A stretch of DNA of 64,000 bases from an uncultured Carboxylicivirga sp. (GCA_947491945.1 CANLLN010000015.1:1-64000); one strand, 5' to 3'. Positions 9,716-18,727 are shown, numbered from the stretch's first letter. Numbers and translations are program-made. The notes: generated from the sequence alone by a model not told the origin.

Positions 9716-9767
9716 GAGAGAGGGTGTCCGGCCGGTTTGGCCGAGGACACCCTCTCTTTTTTTAGCA
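9716..9767. terminator. Strong bidirectional terminator
   Basis: A long stem pairs GAGGGTGTCC-type arms (9718-9729 with 9745-9756), and an inner GGCC/GGCC helix caps it. A T run follows on the plus strand and A-rich sequence precedes it. It separates the convergent sulfatase (+) and M16 (-) genes. Confidence 0.9.
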
Positions 9768-9796
9768 ATCTATAAACTATCAATCTAAAACAAATC

Positions 9797-11854
9797 TTAC
9801 AAGGCAAATATACTGTCTTCGATGCCTTCGTTCACCGCTATGCTTTCGTAGGTGATGTCGAAGGATTGTGGCCCAACCGACTGGCTTAGTTTATTTGGAA
9901 ATTTCACTCCTTTTACGGTGATGTATTCGTTGTAAGTAGTGGCTACGCTTCCCTGGGGACTCGTGCTTACCTCTTTCACCTTCAGTCCGCTTTCCCGACT
10001 ATAGTATACGGTTTTATCCTGACCTGCCGGACTGGTTACTTTCATCTTCACAACATCCTGTCCATCCACATTATCGGCACCCAGGAGTTCCAGCTGGTAT
10101 CCCAACTCGGCAAATTTTGTTTCAGGGAACAATACTGATTCGGCTTTCATACTTTCCAGCATTTCACCTTCTATCATTTGCTCGCCCATGGGACTTACTA
10201 CTTTGGCTGCTTCGCCGTTAAATACCTGTTTCGACATGAGGTTGCCCTGCATATAGGTTTCAACACACTGGTGATTGGGTCGTCGGCTGTACATTTTCAT
10301 ACTCAGCGGCATTCCCTGCACATTCATGCTGCCTTCCATTGTGTAATCGGTAACAGCGGCAAGCGCATCGGCACCTCCCAGGGCAGCTATGTAGCGGTCA
10401 ATCACCTTCTCAGCTGTCAGACCGGCCGGCAGAGGCAGTGCCTTTACAATATTGCCATAAAAATCATACATCTCTACTTTGCCGTCCCTGGCAAATTGTG
10501 TCAGGGCATTCTTCATGTTGGGTACATCGCCCACTGCCAGTATGAGTGCACGATCGGGTGTGATGTACTTCTCAGCCATGGCCTTCACGTCGGCCGGTGT
10601 TACGGCGTTGAGTCGCTCCAGGTAGGTGACGTAATAGTCTTCGGGTAAATTATATTTCTGAATGTTGAGGGCAAAGCGTGCTACCGTAGCAGGGTCTTCC
10701 AGCGATCGAGAGAAGCTGCCTGTTAAAGCATTTTTTATCATCTGTAAGTCTTCCTCGGGAACCAGCTCCGTGCGCATGCGTTCCATTTCATAAATAATTT
10801 CGGTGAAGGCACTGTCGGTGACGCTGGTGCGCACATTGGCGCCTGCATTAAAAGAACCAATGAGCTCATCGGATTGCAGGGAAGAATAGGCACCATAGGT
10901 AAAGCCTTTATCTTCGCGCAGGTTTTGAAACAGGCGGGCACTGAAAGATCCACCCCCCAATACCTGGTTCATCACGCGGGCTTTAATAGCATCAGGATGA
11001 CCGGGTTTCAGATCAATATTGTATGACAGTGAGATGGTGGATTGGGTTGAGCCGTCTTTGTTGGCTACTACTACGCGGGGTTGGTCGAACAGAGCCGGTG
11101 TGGCATAATTGTGTGATGGCACTTCCTTTGCTTCCCAGTCAGCAAAATATTTTTTTGCCTGTTTCTTGGCCTCCTTAACGCTGATATCGCCCACAATAAT
11201 CAAATAGGCCACATTGGGTCTGAAATAAGTGTTGTAGTATTCTTTCAGATCTTCAACCTTAATATTGTTCACGGTCTCATCGCTTAATACTTCTCCGTAA
11301 GGATGGTTATTGCCATAGCGCAGCACATTTTTAATGTTGTTAGCAATAGCTTTGGGATCATCCTTTTGCGACTTAAGGCTGGTCAGCAATTGCTTTTGTG
11401 CCTTGGCCAGCTCTTCATCAGGAAAAGAGGGGTTGTACAGCACATCAGTCATCACATCCAGTAGTTCGGTGGAATGTTTCTTCAATGAACTGGCATACAA
11501 TCCTTTGTTGTTTGATCGGAGGGTGCCGCCAATAAAATCGATTGCTTCATCAATCTCTGCTTTGGTTTTAGAGGCGGTGCCGCTGGTCATCAAATCGCCG
11601 GCAAGACTTGTGTAACCCACCTTATCGCCTTCCAGAATTGGATCAATATCGAGCGATAGAGAATAGGATACCACCGGTACTTTGTTGTTTTCAACAACAA
11701 ATACACGAAGGCCATTCTTCAGCATGAAGGAGGCCGGCTGTCCAATGTTCACTTTGGGGGCAGGCCCCGGCTTGGGAGGCGTGCTTCTATCGAGTTGGGC
11801 GTTTATATTAAAAGCAACCAATAGTGCTAATAAAAATAAAACTGATTTTTTCAT
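9797..11854 (-). CDS. M16-family non-catalytic subunit fused to a C-terminal lipoprotein-carrier-like domain
   Basis: A 685-aa exported protein (signal peptide MKKSVLFLLALLVAFNINAQ) with an M16 zinc-peptidase fold at about residues 40-470. The HxxEH zinc motif is replaced by GYTSLAGDLM, so it should not be catalytic. It keeps the NLREDKGFTYGAYS region with the R/Y pair typical of the substrate-binding partner subunit. After about residue 480 an extra domain of some 200 residues (from YIAALGGADALAAV) resembles LolA/LolB-like lipoprotein-binding beta domains. It lies 75 bases after the catalytic M16 gene, so the two likely form a heterodimer in the periplasm. An upstream in-frame Met at 11926 would add 24 residues before the signal peptide and is less likely. 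Confidence 0.85.
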   Translation of the reverse strand: MKKSVLFLLALLVAFNINAQLDRSTPPKPGPAPKVNIGQPASFMLKNGLRVFVVENNKVPVVSYSLSLDIDPILEGDKVGYTSLAGDLMTSGTASKTKAEIDEAIDFIGGTLRSNNKGLYASSLKKHSTELLDVMTDVLYNPSFPDEELAKAQKQLLTSLKSQKDDPKAIANNIKNVLRYGNNHPYGEVLSDETVNNIKVEDLKEYYNTYFRPNVAYLIIVGDISVKEAKKQAKKYFADWEAKEVPSHNYATPALFDQPRVVVANKDGSTQSTISLSYNIDLKPGHPDAIKARVMNQVLGGGSFSARLFQNLREDKGFTYGAYSSLQSDELIGSFNAGANVRTSVTDSAFTEIIYEMERMRTELVPEEDLQMIKNALTGSFSRSLEDPATVARFALNIQKYNLPEDYYVTYLERLNAVTPADVKAMAEKYITPDRALILAVGDVPNMKNALTQFARDGKVEMYDFYGNIVKALPLPAGLTAEKVIDRYIAALGGADALAAVTDYTMEGSMNVQGMPLSMKMYSRRPNHQCVETYMQGNLMSKQVFNGEAAKVVSPMGEQMIEGEMLESMKAESVLFPETKFAELGYQLELLGADNVDGQDVVKMKVTSPAGQDKTVYYSRESGLKVKEVSTSPQGSVATTYNEYITVKGVKFPNKLSQSVGPQSFDITYESIAVNEGIEDSIFAL

Positions 11855-11929
11855 TCTAATAGTTTTTGTAACGATCGGCAGACGACCGCTTGTGTTCTTT
11901 AAATTCAATACTTCCAGGCTTGCCATGAT

Positions 11930-13261
11930 TTAGTTTTGCTGTGACTTGGGCAGATAATACAGCACTACACGGTTGTCGTTCACAAAGTATTTATTGGCAA
12001 CGCGGCGGATGTCTTCTCGGGTAACCGCCAGATATTTGTCCAGCTCGGTGTTAATGAGGTTTGTGTTGCCAAAATAGGTGTAGTTGGTGGCCAGGTTTTC
12101 GGCACGGCTGGCCAGTTTTATGTTTGATTTCACAAAGGTGTTCTCAAACTGGTTGAGCAGTTTTTGATATTCCCTCTCTGAAATGAGCTCCTTGCGCACG
12201 CGGTTCACTTGTTCATCCATAGCTGACTCCAAATCGGCACAGTCCACACCCATATTGGGTAGGGCAATGGCAATGGCTACGCTTGGATCCTGAAAGGGTA
12301 AAGCAAAGGAGCTTACCTCCAGGGCTTTTTGTTGCTCGTCAACCAGGGATTTGTATAAACGAGAACTTTGACCGCCGGATAGCAGTGTTGACAGCATATC
12401 AAGGGCATAGTAATCATCGGTGCCCATGGCGGGTGTGCGATAGGCATGCAGTATCAGGGGTAGCTGAATGTTGTCGAAAATAGTATCCCGCACCTCGCCG
12501 CCTAATGGAGGCTCTGTCATTGTGGGGCGATAGATGTTATCATTGCCTTTGGGTATGTCAGCAAAGTATTTGCTTACTAGGGCTTTAGTTTCCTCCAGTT
12601 CAATGTCGCCGGCAATCACCAGAGCTGCGTTGTTGGGTACATAAAACTCCTCGTAGAAATGCTGAAACTCCTCATCTTTAGCGGCTCGTATATGATCCGG
12701 ATCGCCGATGACTGTCCAGCGGTAAGGGTGTTCTGTAAAGGCACGACTCATGGTTTCCTGCAATAAGGTGCCATAAGGGCGACTGTCAACCGTTTGTTTC
12801 TTTTCCTCAATTACCACCTTCTTCTGTGTCTGAATGCCGATGGAGTCGACTTTGGCATGTAGCATGCGCTCCGACTCAAGCCATAAGCCCATTTCCAATT
12901 GGTTGGAGGGCAAAATTTCGTAGTAATAGGTACGGTCGTTGGAGGTGTTGGCGTTAAGGGTGCCACCTGCCCTTTCAACGAAGTTAGAGTATTCGCCACG
13001 TGGAATGTTTTGTGTGCCTTCAAACATAAGGTGTTCGAAAAAGTGTGCGAATCCGGTACGTTCAGGGTTTTCATTCTTAGAACCCACATGATACATCACT
13101 GAAACTGTGACGATGGGCGTAGAGCGATCCTGATGCAGAATCACGTGAAGACCATTGTCCAGATCGTATTCCTCAAAGCTTATTTTGTTGGATTGGGCCT
13201 TCGTAAGTCCAATACCGGCAAAAAATAGCATAAAAGCCAGTAGCAAAAATTGGTTCTTCAT
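11930..13261 (-). CDS. M16-family zinc metallopeptidase, catalytic subunit
   Basis: A 443-aa periplasmic insulinase/pitrilysin-type peptidase. The signal peptide MKNQFLLLAFMLFFAGIGLTKAQ is followed by the inverted zinc motif HFFEH in TGFAHFFEHLMFEGT, with a downstream glutamate in the VVIEEKKQ region. The length fits a two-domain half-size M16 subunit that works with a partner. That partner, lacking the zinc motif, is encoded immediately downstream. The physiological substrate is unknown; such pairs degrade peptides in the periplasm. The gene faces away from the DUF6452 gene, so the 13.3-13.5 kb spacer is a divergent promoter region. Confidence 0.93.
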   Translation of the reverse strand: MKNQFLLLAFMLFFAGIGLTKAQSNKISFEEYDLDNGLHVILHQDRSTPIVTVSVMYHVGSKNENPERTGFAHFFEHLMFEGTQNIPRGEYSNFVERAGGTLNANTSNDRTYYYEILPSNQLEMGLWLESERMLHAKVDSIGIQTQKKVVIEEKKQTVDSRPYGTLLQETMSRAFTEHPYRWTVIGDPDHIRAAKDEEFQHFYEEFYVPNNAALVIAGDIELEETKALVSKYFADIPKGNDNIYRPTMTEPPLGGEVRDTIFDNIQLPLILHAYRTPAMGTDDYYALDMLSTLLSGGQSSRLYKSLVDEQQKALEVSSFALPFQDPSVAIAIALPNMGVDCADLESAMDEQVNRVRKELISEREYQKLLNQFENTFVKSNIKLASRAENLATNYTYFGNTNLINTELDKYLAVTREDIRRVANKYFVNDNRVVLYYLPKSQQN

Positions 13262-13576
13262 ATTCGTATTTTGATTTTAATTCTGTGCGCTCCCGAGCAA
13301 TTAGCAGGCCTAAGTGTGTAAGGTATACATATTCAGTAGTTAAAGATAGTAGTAAAGGAGTGAGGTGTGTACGATAATGGACAAGCGTCTGTTCGTTTGC
13401 GTACACTATCGTGTTCTTTGTTAAATAAATAATTTTTTTGGAAATGTAGTCGCTTTCTGCTTCCTTCCTGTTATTTTTGCAGCAATGCCTCTCATATTAA
13501 CAAACACCCTTTCTATGAAGTGGTTCGATTAAGTGAGGGTAGTTTTCTGTCAATGTGTTTGCAAAGGCAGCTGCGT
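13262..13576. other. Divergent promoter region between M16 pair and DUF6452 gene
   Basis: Non-coding spacer. TATTTTTG at 13472-13479 is a full match to the -7 consensus for the rightward genes. For the leftward M16 operon only a weaker match, TATCTTTA on the minus strand (13341-13348), is visible. Nothing else was recognised. Confidence 0.5.
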
Positions 13577-14092
13577 ATGATGAAGATAAATTATTTTGTG
13601 ATGATTCAAAAAATATGGGTGCCCTTGAGCCTATTACTTATCCTGTTTTGCTCCTGCGATGAGAGTAGCTTGTGTTTATCGGGCCAGAGTGCCATACAGG
13701 TAGGTTTGTACTCTGCTGCTTCGGGGCAGGAGCGCGATACTACCCTCAGTGGTGTTTACTTGTGGGGTTATGATGATCGGACCCAGGAGGATAAAGCACT
13801 GGCCATTGATAGTGTTAGGTTGAGTGCGATGTTTATGCCAACAGATATTAACCGTGACAGTACTACCCTGATCTTTCGCGAGAAGACCGTGGCCAGCGAT
13901 GTGTCTGATACGCTTTTGTTCATTTATCAGCGTGAGAGGGAATATATTTCCGGCGACTGTGGATTTACCTATAACCTGACGCTAGACACGGTGATTCACA
14001 GTTTCAACCTGATCGATTCGGTTGTTATTAGTTATCCTTCGGTTGTTTATAACGAAAATCTTGAAAATGTTAAAATATATATTGAGCCTTAG
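13577..14092 (+). CDS. DUF6452 family lipoprotein
   Basis: A small secreted protein of about 171 aa. The N-terminal hydrophobic stretch WVPLSLLLILFCSCDESS ends in a cysteine pair typical of a lipobox. The rest is a beta-rich domain with two further cysteines. Its order and overlap with the next gene match the DUF6452-DUF6048 pair seen in many Bacteroidetes; the function is unknown. The start is uncertain: in-frame Met codons lie at 13520, 13577, 13580 and 13601, and the one at 13577 gives a normal signal-peptide length. The promoter at 13472 allows any of these. Confidence 0.7.
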   Translation: MMKINYFVMIQKIWVPLSLLLILFCSCDESSLCLSGQSAIQVGLYSAASGQERDTTLSGVYLWGYDDRTQEDKALAIDSVRLSAMFMPTDINRDSTTLIFREKTVASDVSDTLLFIYQREREYISGDCGFTYNLTLDTVIHSFNLIDSVVISYPSVVYNENLENVKIYIEP

Positions 14093-14753
14093 TCTTGTTT
14101 TACTGGGTAGCATTGTGGAGGCACAAAAGGAAGAGGGTGTAACTTCCGGAGCTGAGCAGGCGGCTATTAATAAGGGCAAACCCGGCCTTTCGGTGGGCAT
14201 CGATCTGGCTCCCTTTATCACACATTTCTTTGCCGATGAGCGCTTCGGTGTGGAGGCTACTGCCCGTTATGCGATTAATAGAAAATGGCAGGTGGCAGCC
14301 GAGTTGGGTTACGAGAATGTTGATTACAGCAGTGAAAAGATGGACTACCAGTCTGATGGTAGTTTCATCCGTGCCGGTATAGACTATAACGTGTTTAAAG
14401 TGCAGGAGCTGGGTAATAACGACAATATACTCGTGGGGGTTCGTTATGCCATGGCCGTGCAGGAGCATAGTTGTCCGCGTTATACCATAAGCGAAGAATA
14501 TTGGGGTGATTACGAGGGTTCCTTCGGTTCTTCAACTGTCAACTCTCACTGGGCCGAGTTTGTATTCGGTCTTCGTTCGGAGGTGCTTAAGAATTTTTAT
14601 CTGGGATGGACGGTACGTCTTCGATCCATTATTAATGTGGGGGCAGACGATGGACTCGAGCCCTATTCAATACCTGGTTTTGGTCGTCGCGACAGGAGCA
14701 TGAACCTGGGTTTTACCTATACCATTGAATATCATTTGCCTTTTAAAAAATAG
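14067..14753 (+). CDS. DUF6048 family outer-membrane beta-barrel protein
   Basis: A 228-aa protein with signal peptide MLKYILSLSLVLLGSIVEAQ. It then alternates short aromatic strands (VGIDLAPFITHFF, QVAAELGYENVDY, FVFGLRSEVLKNFYLGWTVR) and ends FTYTIEYHLPFKK, a pattern expected of a small outer-membrane beta barrel. Its ATG lies 26 bases inside the end of the preceding gene in another frame, implying translational coupling. Its partner is probably the preceding lipoprotein. No function is established. A longer reading from 14022 would start before the signal peptide and is rejected. Confidence 0.75.
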   Translation: MLKYILSLSLVLLGSIVEAQKEEGVTSGAEQAAINKGKPGLSVGIDLAPFITHFFADERFGVEATARYAINRKWQVAAELGYENVDYSSEKMDYQSDGSFIRAGIDYNVFKVQELGNNDNILVGVRYAMAVQEHSCPRYTISEEYWGDYEGSFGSSTVNSHWAEFVFGLRSEVLKNFYLGWTVRLRSIINVGADDGLEPYSIPGFGRRDRSMNLGFTYTIEYHLPFKK

Positions 14754-14762
14754 GAGGATGGC

Positions 14763-15701
14763 ATGCAGATAACTACGGCAGATACAACCGATTGGCAGGC
14801 GGTAATTGAATCTATCGCCCAGGAAGTAAAACCTCTTTTGGCAAGAGGGACGGTAGCGGATTATATTCCTGAATTGGGAACGGTAGATGCCGGGCGATTT
14901 GGTATGTCGGTATGTCTGCTGGATGGTCGTATATTTCATACGGGCGATGCGCACACCAAATTTTCTATACAAAGTATTTCAAAGGTATTTAGCCTTACCA
15001 AAGCTTTTGCAAGGCTGAAGGAGTCCTTGTGGGAACGGGTAGGAAGGGAGCCTTCGGGCAATCCCTTTAACTCACTGATCCAGCTGGAGCACGAAAACGG
15101 CAAGCCACGCAATCCCTTTATCAATGCGGGAGCCATTGTAGTGGCCGATTGTGTGGTGAGTAATACCCTGGATGCCATTAATGATACAATCGATTTTGTG
15201 CGGGGGCTGGCCGGCAATAAAAACATCTATATTGATCATGCCATGTTTCGTTCCGAGAAGGCCTACGGGCATCGTAATGCTGCGCTGGCCCATTTTATGA
15301 AGAGCTATGGCAATATTGAGTCGGAGGTGGAAGAGGTTCTCGATCTATATTTCGGACAATGTGCCATCTCAATGACTTGTGAGGATGTGGCCCGCGCCTT
15401 TTTGTTTTTGGCCAACCATGGTACACATCCCTTAAATGGGAAGCAGTATCTTACAGCGAGTCAGGCCAAACGATTGAACGCTTTGCTATTAACCTGTGGC
15501 ACCTATGACGCAGCCGGCGATTTTGCATTTCGTGTGGGCATGCCGGGTAAGAGTGGCGTAGGAGGTGGTATTGCCGCCATCATACCGGGCTTGCTGTCAG
15601 TGTGCGTGTGGAGCCCGGGATTGGATAAGCATGGAAACTCCAAGGCGGGCACTAAGGCGCTGGAGTTGCTCACCACCAAAACGGGGATCTCAATTTTCTA
15701 A
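14763..15701 (+). CDS. glsA: Glutaminase
   Basis: A 312-aa serine-dependent glutaminase that hydrolyses glutamine to glutamate and ammonia, of the usual GlsA length. The catalytic SxxK pair sits in FSIQSISKVFSL. Other family blocks are visible: GRVGREPSG-like VGREPSGNPFNS, PRNPFINAGAIVV, and the C-terminal MPGKSGVGGGI. It is cytoplasmic with no signal peptide. The start is 9 bases after the DUF6048 stop, so it may be read as the third gene of that unit, although it is functionally unrelated. Confidence 0.95.
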   Translation: MQITTADTTDWQAVIESIAQEVKPLLARGTVADYIPELGTVDAGRFGMSVCLLDGRIFHTGDAHTKFSIQSISKVFSLTKAFARLKESLWERVGREPSGNPFNSLIQLEHENGKPRNPFINAGAIVVADCVVSNTLDAINDTIDFVRGLAGNKNIYIDHAMFRSEKAYGHRNAALAHFMKSYGNIESEVEEVLDLYFGQCAISMTCEDVARAFLFLANHGTHPLNGKQYLTASQAKRLNALLLTCGTYDAAGDFAFRVGMPGKSGVGGGIAAIIPGLLSVCVWSPGLDKHGNSKAGTKALELLTTKTGISIF

Positions 15702-15711
15702 TCAATACTTT

Positions 15712-16146
15712 ATGCTTTCACAGAGTTTGAAAAAAGTCGGACATTTTATTTTTCGCTATGGACTGGCCATTGCTTTTATTTGGTTAGGTCTGATGAAGCT
15801 GAAAAACATGGAGGCTGATTATCTCAAAGAATTGCTAAAGCAATCTTCTTTGTTCAGCTGGATGCTCAAATACATTACCTCCTATACCTTTTCGTTGATA
15901 ATAGCCTACACACAAATGACTGTTGGCGTGATGCTGGCGCTTAAGCCGGTGGCTCGAAAAGTATCGTTCTGGGGGGGAGTGGTGGCTTGCGTGCTTTTAA
16001 TCGTAAGTGTATCGGCTCTTTTTACCTCTTCTTATGTGTGGCAACCACCCTATGGTTTCCCCGATTTGTCTAAGTTTGGTCAAAGCTTGTTGAAAGATAT
16101 CGTTTTGTTGGGTGCCGCATTATGGTGCACAGGTGATTCAGCCTGA
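15712..16146 (+). CDS. DUF417 (YkgB/RclC-like) inner-membrane protein
   Basis: A 144-aa protein with about four hydrophobic helices: FRYGLAIAFIWLGLMKLK, SLIIAYTQMTVGVMLAL, the helix with GVVACVLLIVSVSALF, and the C-terminal one. The end GFPDLSKFGQSLLKDIVLLGAA parallels E. coli RclC/YkgB, GFPYLSGAGRLVLKD. In E. coli, RclC is linked to reactive chlorine stress; that role is not shown for this protein. The start is 10 bases after glsA. An open frame extends upstream inside glsA, but its residues are not family-like. Confidence 0.8.
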   Translation: MLSQSLKKVGHFIFRYGLAIAFIWLGLMKLKNMEADYLKELLKQSSLFSWMLKYITSYTFSLIIAYTQMTVGVMLALKPVARKVSFWGGVVACVLLIVSVSALFTSSYVWQPPYGFPDLSKFGQSLLKDIVLLGAALWCTGDSA

Positions 16147-16192
16147 TGACTGTATGTAAATAAATAGTAAGATTGAATAAAATAATTTCTGT

Positions 16193-16774
16193 ATGAAAAA
16201 TGTAAGTGTATTTTGTGCTTCAAGCCCTAAAGTGGATACCTGCTATTTCGATGCTGCCGAAGGCTTGGCGGAAGCTCTTGTAAAAGCCGGTTTAGGTGTT
16301 GTATATGGCGGTGGCGGCCTGGGTTTAATGGGTGCACTGGCCGATCGTGCGCTGGCACTTGGCGGAAAGGTTAAAGGCATTATACCGCATTTTATGGTAG
16401 AAGTTGAATGGGAGCACAAAGAAGTTAAAGATATGCTGCACGTGCAGGATATGGCAGAACGTAAAAAGATGCTGGTGAGCGAGAGCGATGCGGTAGTGGT
16501 TCTGGCAGGCGGAGTGGGTACCTTGGAAGAGTTGTTTGAAGTGCTGTCGGCAAAAAAGCTGGGGCAAATAACGCATCCCATCATCTTGGTAAATACCAAA
16601 GGATTCTTCAACCCTTTACTTGATATGTTGCAGAAGATGATTGATGAGAATTTTATGCGTCCCGAGCATGGCAATTTACTGCATGTGGTGGATACGCCCG
16701 ATGCTGTTTGTGAGGCACTGAAAAACCTGCCGGAATGGAGTTCTACAGCCCTCGAGTTTGCAGCTGTTAAGTAA
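16193..16774 (+). CDS. LOG-family protein (putative nucleotide 5'-monophosphate phosphoribohydrolase)
   Basis: A 193-aa Rossmann-like protein of the TIGR00730/LOG family. Members release a base such as cytokinin or adenine from a 5'-monophosphate nucleoside. Recognisable blocks are VFCASSPK at the N-terminus, VYGGGGLGLMGALADRAL, MAERKKMLVSESDAVV, and GGVGTLEELFEVLS. The usual PGGxGTxxE motif here reads AGGVGTLEE, with the Pro replaced by Ala; the catalytic Glu and glycines remain. Cytoplasmic. It follows the DUF417 gene by 46 bases on the same strand. Confidence 0.88.
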   Translation: MKNVSVFCASSPKVDTCYFDAAEGLAEALVKAGLGVVYGGGGLGLMGALADRALALGGKVKGIIPHFMVEVEWEHKEVKDMLHVQDMAERKKMLVSESDAVVVLAGGVGTLEELFEVLSAKKLGQITHPIILVNTKGFFNPLLDMLQKMIDENFMRPEHGNLLHVVDTPDAVCEALKNLPEWSSTALEFAAVK

Positions 16775-16815
16775 GTACGTGTTTTAGGTGCTAGGGGCGA
16801 CTTCACTTTTTTAAT

Positions 16816-16823
16816 TACTTTTG
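16816..16823 (+). promoter_or_regulatory. -7 element (TACTTTTG) just upstream of the DUF4271 gene
   Basis: Full match to TAnnTTTG. The predicted transcription start (about 16830) leaves only a very short leader before ATG 16838. It argues against the earlier GTG at 16823, which lies within the element. Confidence 0.45.
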
Positions 16824-16837
16824 TGCAAATGCAATTC

Positions 16838-17872
16838 ATGCGGGAAAACACATACACATATCAGGATCAGCAGACAGTGCAATTGGAGCAAGGGCTTAAG
16901 CATGATAGCCTGGCTACAAGTACGCAGCTGCGGACGGCTATCAAGCCGATGGAGGCCGTAAAGCCCCGTTTTGTGCAATCTCCGCGTGTGATAAAACCGC
17001 AATATCGCCATTGGACCTCCCAGGATTCTGTTTTCTTCAACCTAAAGGCTGCAACAGCTAATGATAAGGCGGAGCAAGTTACGTTTGCATCTCCCGCACC
17101 AGAGTCTCAGGTATTAGTTACACCTAAACAAGCTGATGTACCGGTCAAACCGGCCGCCGAGTTACCACGCGAATCGTATCGCAGCATCAGCGTTCCGGCT
17201 CCTGTAACGATCCGACAAGCCACACCTTTTGAAGGGTCCAAAGACTGGCTGTCGGGCTTTATTTTGCTGGCCTTGCTTATTGCAGGCTTCACAAAGTTAT
17301 GGGCGGGTAAGTATCTTAACGAATTGTTTTCATCGGTTCGTTATCAGCAGTCTGCTACACGCCTGTTTTCAAGCTTTAATATGCAGAATGAGAAACCGGC
17401 ATGGGCACTGACGGTGCTGTTCTTTTTAACGACTGCCCTGTTAGTGTTTGAATTTGCCATGCTGGGAGGCAGGCAGCCCGAACGTCTCAGTTCATTCTTA
17501 TTCTTTCTGCTGGTTAATGCCGGCGTTATGGGATATTTTTTTGCTAAAAATACGCTTTACTACTTTGTAGCCGCTGTCTTTGATGTACAGCCGGCAACTA
17601 AAGAGTATTTGTTTAATGCCAATATGTTAAGTCGTGTGTTTGGCGTAGTGTGCCTGCCCATTGTTAGTGTAGTACCCTTTATGGATGTGGTGTCGGCCAC
17701 AATGCTGCTCAAAGGTGGTTTAGCACTATTTATTGTGATGTACATTATCCAATTGCTTCGGGGTGCAAAAATAATTTTACACAGCCCGCTTTCAATATTT
17801 TATATGTTTTTGTACTTTTGTGCCCTAGAAATTTTACCCTTGTCAATACTAATTAAGGTAATGATATACTAG
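16838..17872 (+). CDS. DUF4271 family membrane protein
   Basis: A protein of about 344 aa. The N-terminal 130 residues are polar and low in hydrophobics. Some six membrane helices follow: WLSGFILLALLIAGF, ALTVLFFLTTALLVFEFAML, SFLFFLLVNAGVMGYFF, VVCLPIVSVVPF, LALFIVMYIIQLL and FYMFLYFCALEILPLSI. This is the DUF4271 architecture, common in Bacteroidetes directly before hemD, as here. The function is unknown. Alternative starts exist at GTG 16823 and ATG 16829; ATG 16838 fits the promoter. Confidence 0.82.
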   Translation: MRENTYTYQDQQTVQLEQGLKHDSLATSTQLRTAIKPMEAVKPRFVQSPRVIKPQYRHWTSQDSVFFNLKAATANDKAEQVTFASPAPESQVLVTPKQADVPVKPAAELPRESYRSISVPAPVTIRQATPFEGSKDWLSGFILLALLIAGFTKLWAGKYLNELFSSVRYQQSATRLFSSFNMQNEKPAWALTVLFFLTTALLVFEFAMLGGRQPERLSSFLFFLLVNAGVMGYFFAKNTLYYFVAAVFDVQPATKEYLFNANMLSRVFGVVCLPIVSVVPFMDVVSATMLLKGGLALFIVMYIIQLLRGAKIILHSPLSIFYMFLYFCALEILPLSILIKVMIY

Positions 17873-17920
17873 GGAATAGTAAATGAGGTAAAGGTTTAGT
17901 TGAATTTAAATTGAAAAACA

Positions 17921-18670
17921 TTGAAGATTAAAAGAATCCTGGTTTCACAGCCCAAACCCTCAACACCCAAATCCCCCTACTTTGATTTGGCTGAAAAAAG
18001 CAATCTGAAGATTGACTTTAGACCTTTTATTCAGGTAGAAGCGGTACCAGCAAAAGAGTTCAGGCAGCAAAAGGTGAGTATCCTTGATCACACGGCGGTG
18101 ATCTTCACAAGTCGTACGGCCATTGATCACTTCTTTCGCATTGCTGAAGAAATGCGCATTGCCGTTCCCGACTCCATGAAATATTTCTGTATCTCAGAAG
18201 CCACTGCCTTCTATCTGCAGAAGTACATTGTTTACCGGAAGCGTAAGATCTTTCATTCCACCGGTAAGTTTGCTGATTTGGCGGATGTTGTTAAAAAGCA
18301 CAAAGATGAGACTTTCCTTGTGCCTTTGTCAGATATTCATAAGCAGGAAATACCTACCTTGTTAAACAAGACTAAGGTGAAGTATTCAAAAGCTATTCTT
18401 TATCGTACAGTCAGCAGCGACTTGAGCGATCTGAAAGATGTGAATTATGATGTGTTGGTATTTTTTAGCCCTTCGGGAATTGCTTCATTAATGCAGAACT
18501 TCCCCGATTTTGTGCAGAACGACACTAAGATTGCTTCTTTTGGACCGGCCACTGCTAAAGCTGTAAAGGATGCAGGACTGCGTCTGGATATTCAGGCACC
18601 CATGCCCCAGGCTCCGTCAATGACCATGGCCTTGGAGCAATACATCAAGAAGTATAACAAAGGAAAATAA
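17921..18670 (+). CDS. hemD: Uroporphyrinogen-III synthase (TTG start)
   Basis: A 249-aa HemD-family protein that cyclises hydroxymethylbilane to uroporphyrinogen III in heme and B12 precursor synthesis. Family blocks seen are KRILVSQPKP, FTSRTAIDHFF, VPLSDIHKQEIP, VFFSPSGIASL and the C-terminal FGPATAKAVKDAGLRLDI. The start must be TTG at 17921: a stop lies 9 bases upstream in frame, and the next in-frame Met would remove about 85 residues including the first domain strand. It follows DUF4271, as in relatives, and ends before a terminator that precedes rnpA. Confidence 0.88.
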   Translation: MKIKRILVSQPKPSTPKSPYFDLAEKSNLKIDFRPFIQVEAVPAKEFRQQKVSILDHTAVIFTSRTAIDHFFRIAEEMRIAVPDSMKYFCISEATAFYLQKYIVYRKRKIFHSTGKFADLADVVKKHKDETFLVPLSDIHKQEIPTLLNKTKVKYSKAILYRTVSSDLSDLKDVNYDVLVFFSPSGIASLMQNFPDFVQNDTKIASFGPATAKAVKDAGLRLDIQAPMPQAPSMTMALEQYIKKYNKGK

Positions 18671-18692
18671 AAGATACGGCCGTAGGCTGGCT

Positions 18693-18727
18693 AATCCTCT
18701 TTGCCACTGGCGAAGAGGATTTTTTAT
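18693..18727 (+). terminator. Intrinsic terminator between hemD and rnpA
   Basis: AATCCTCTT pairs with AAGAGGATT around a loop that also contains GCC/GGC, followed by a T run. It overlaps the immediate leader of rnpA. Confidence 0.85.
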
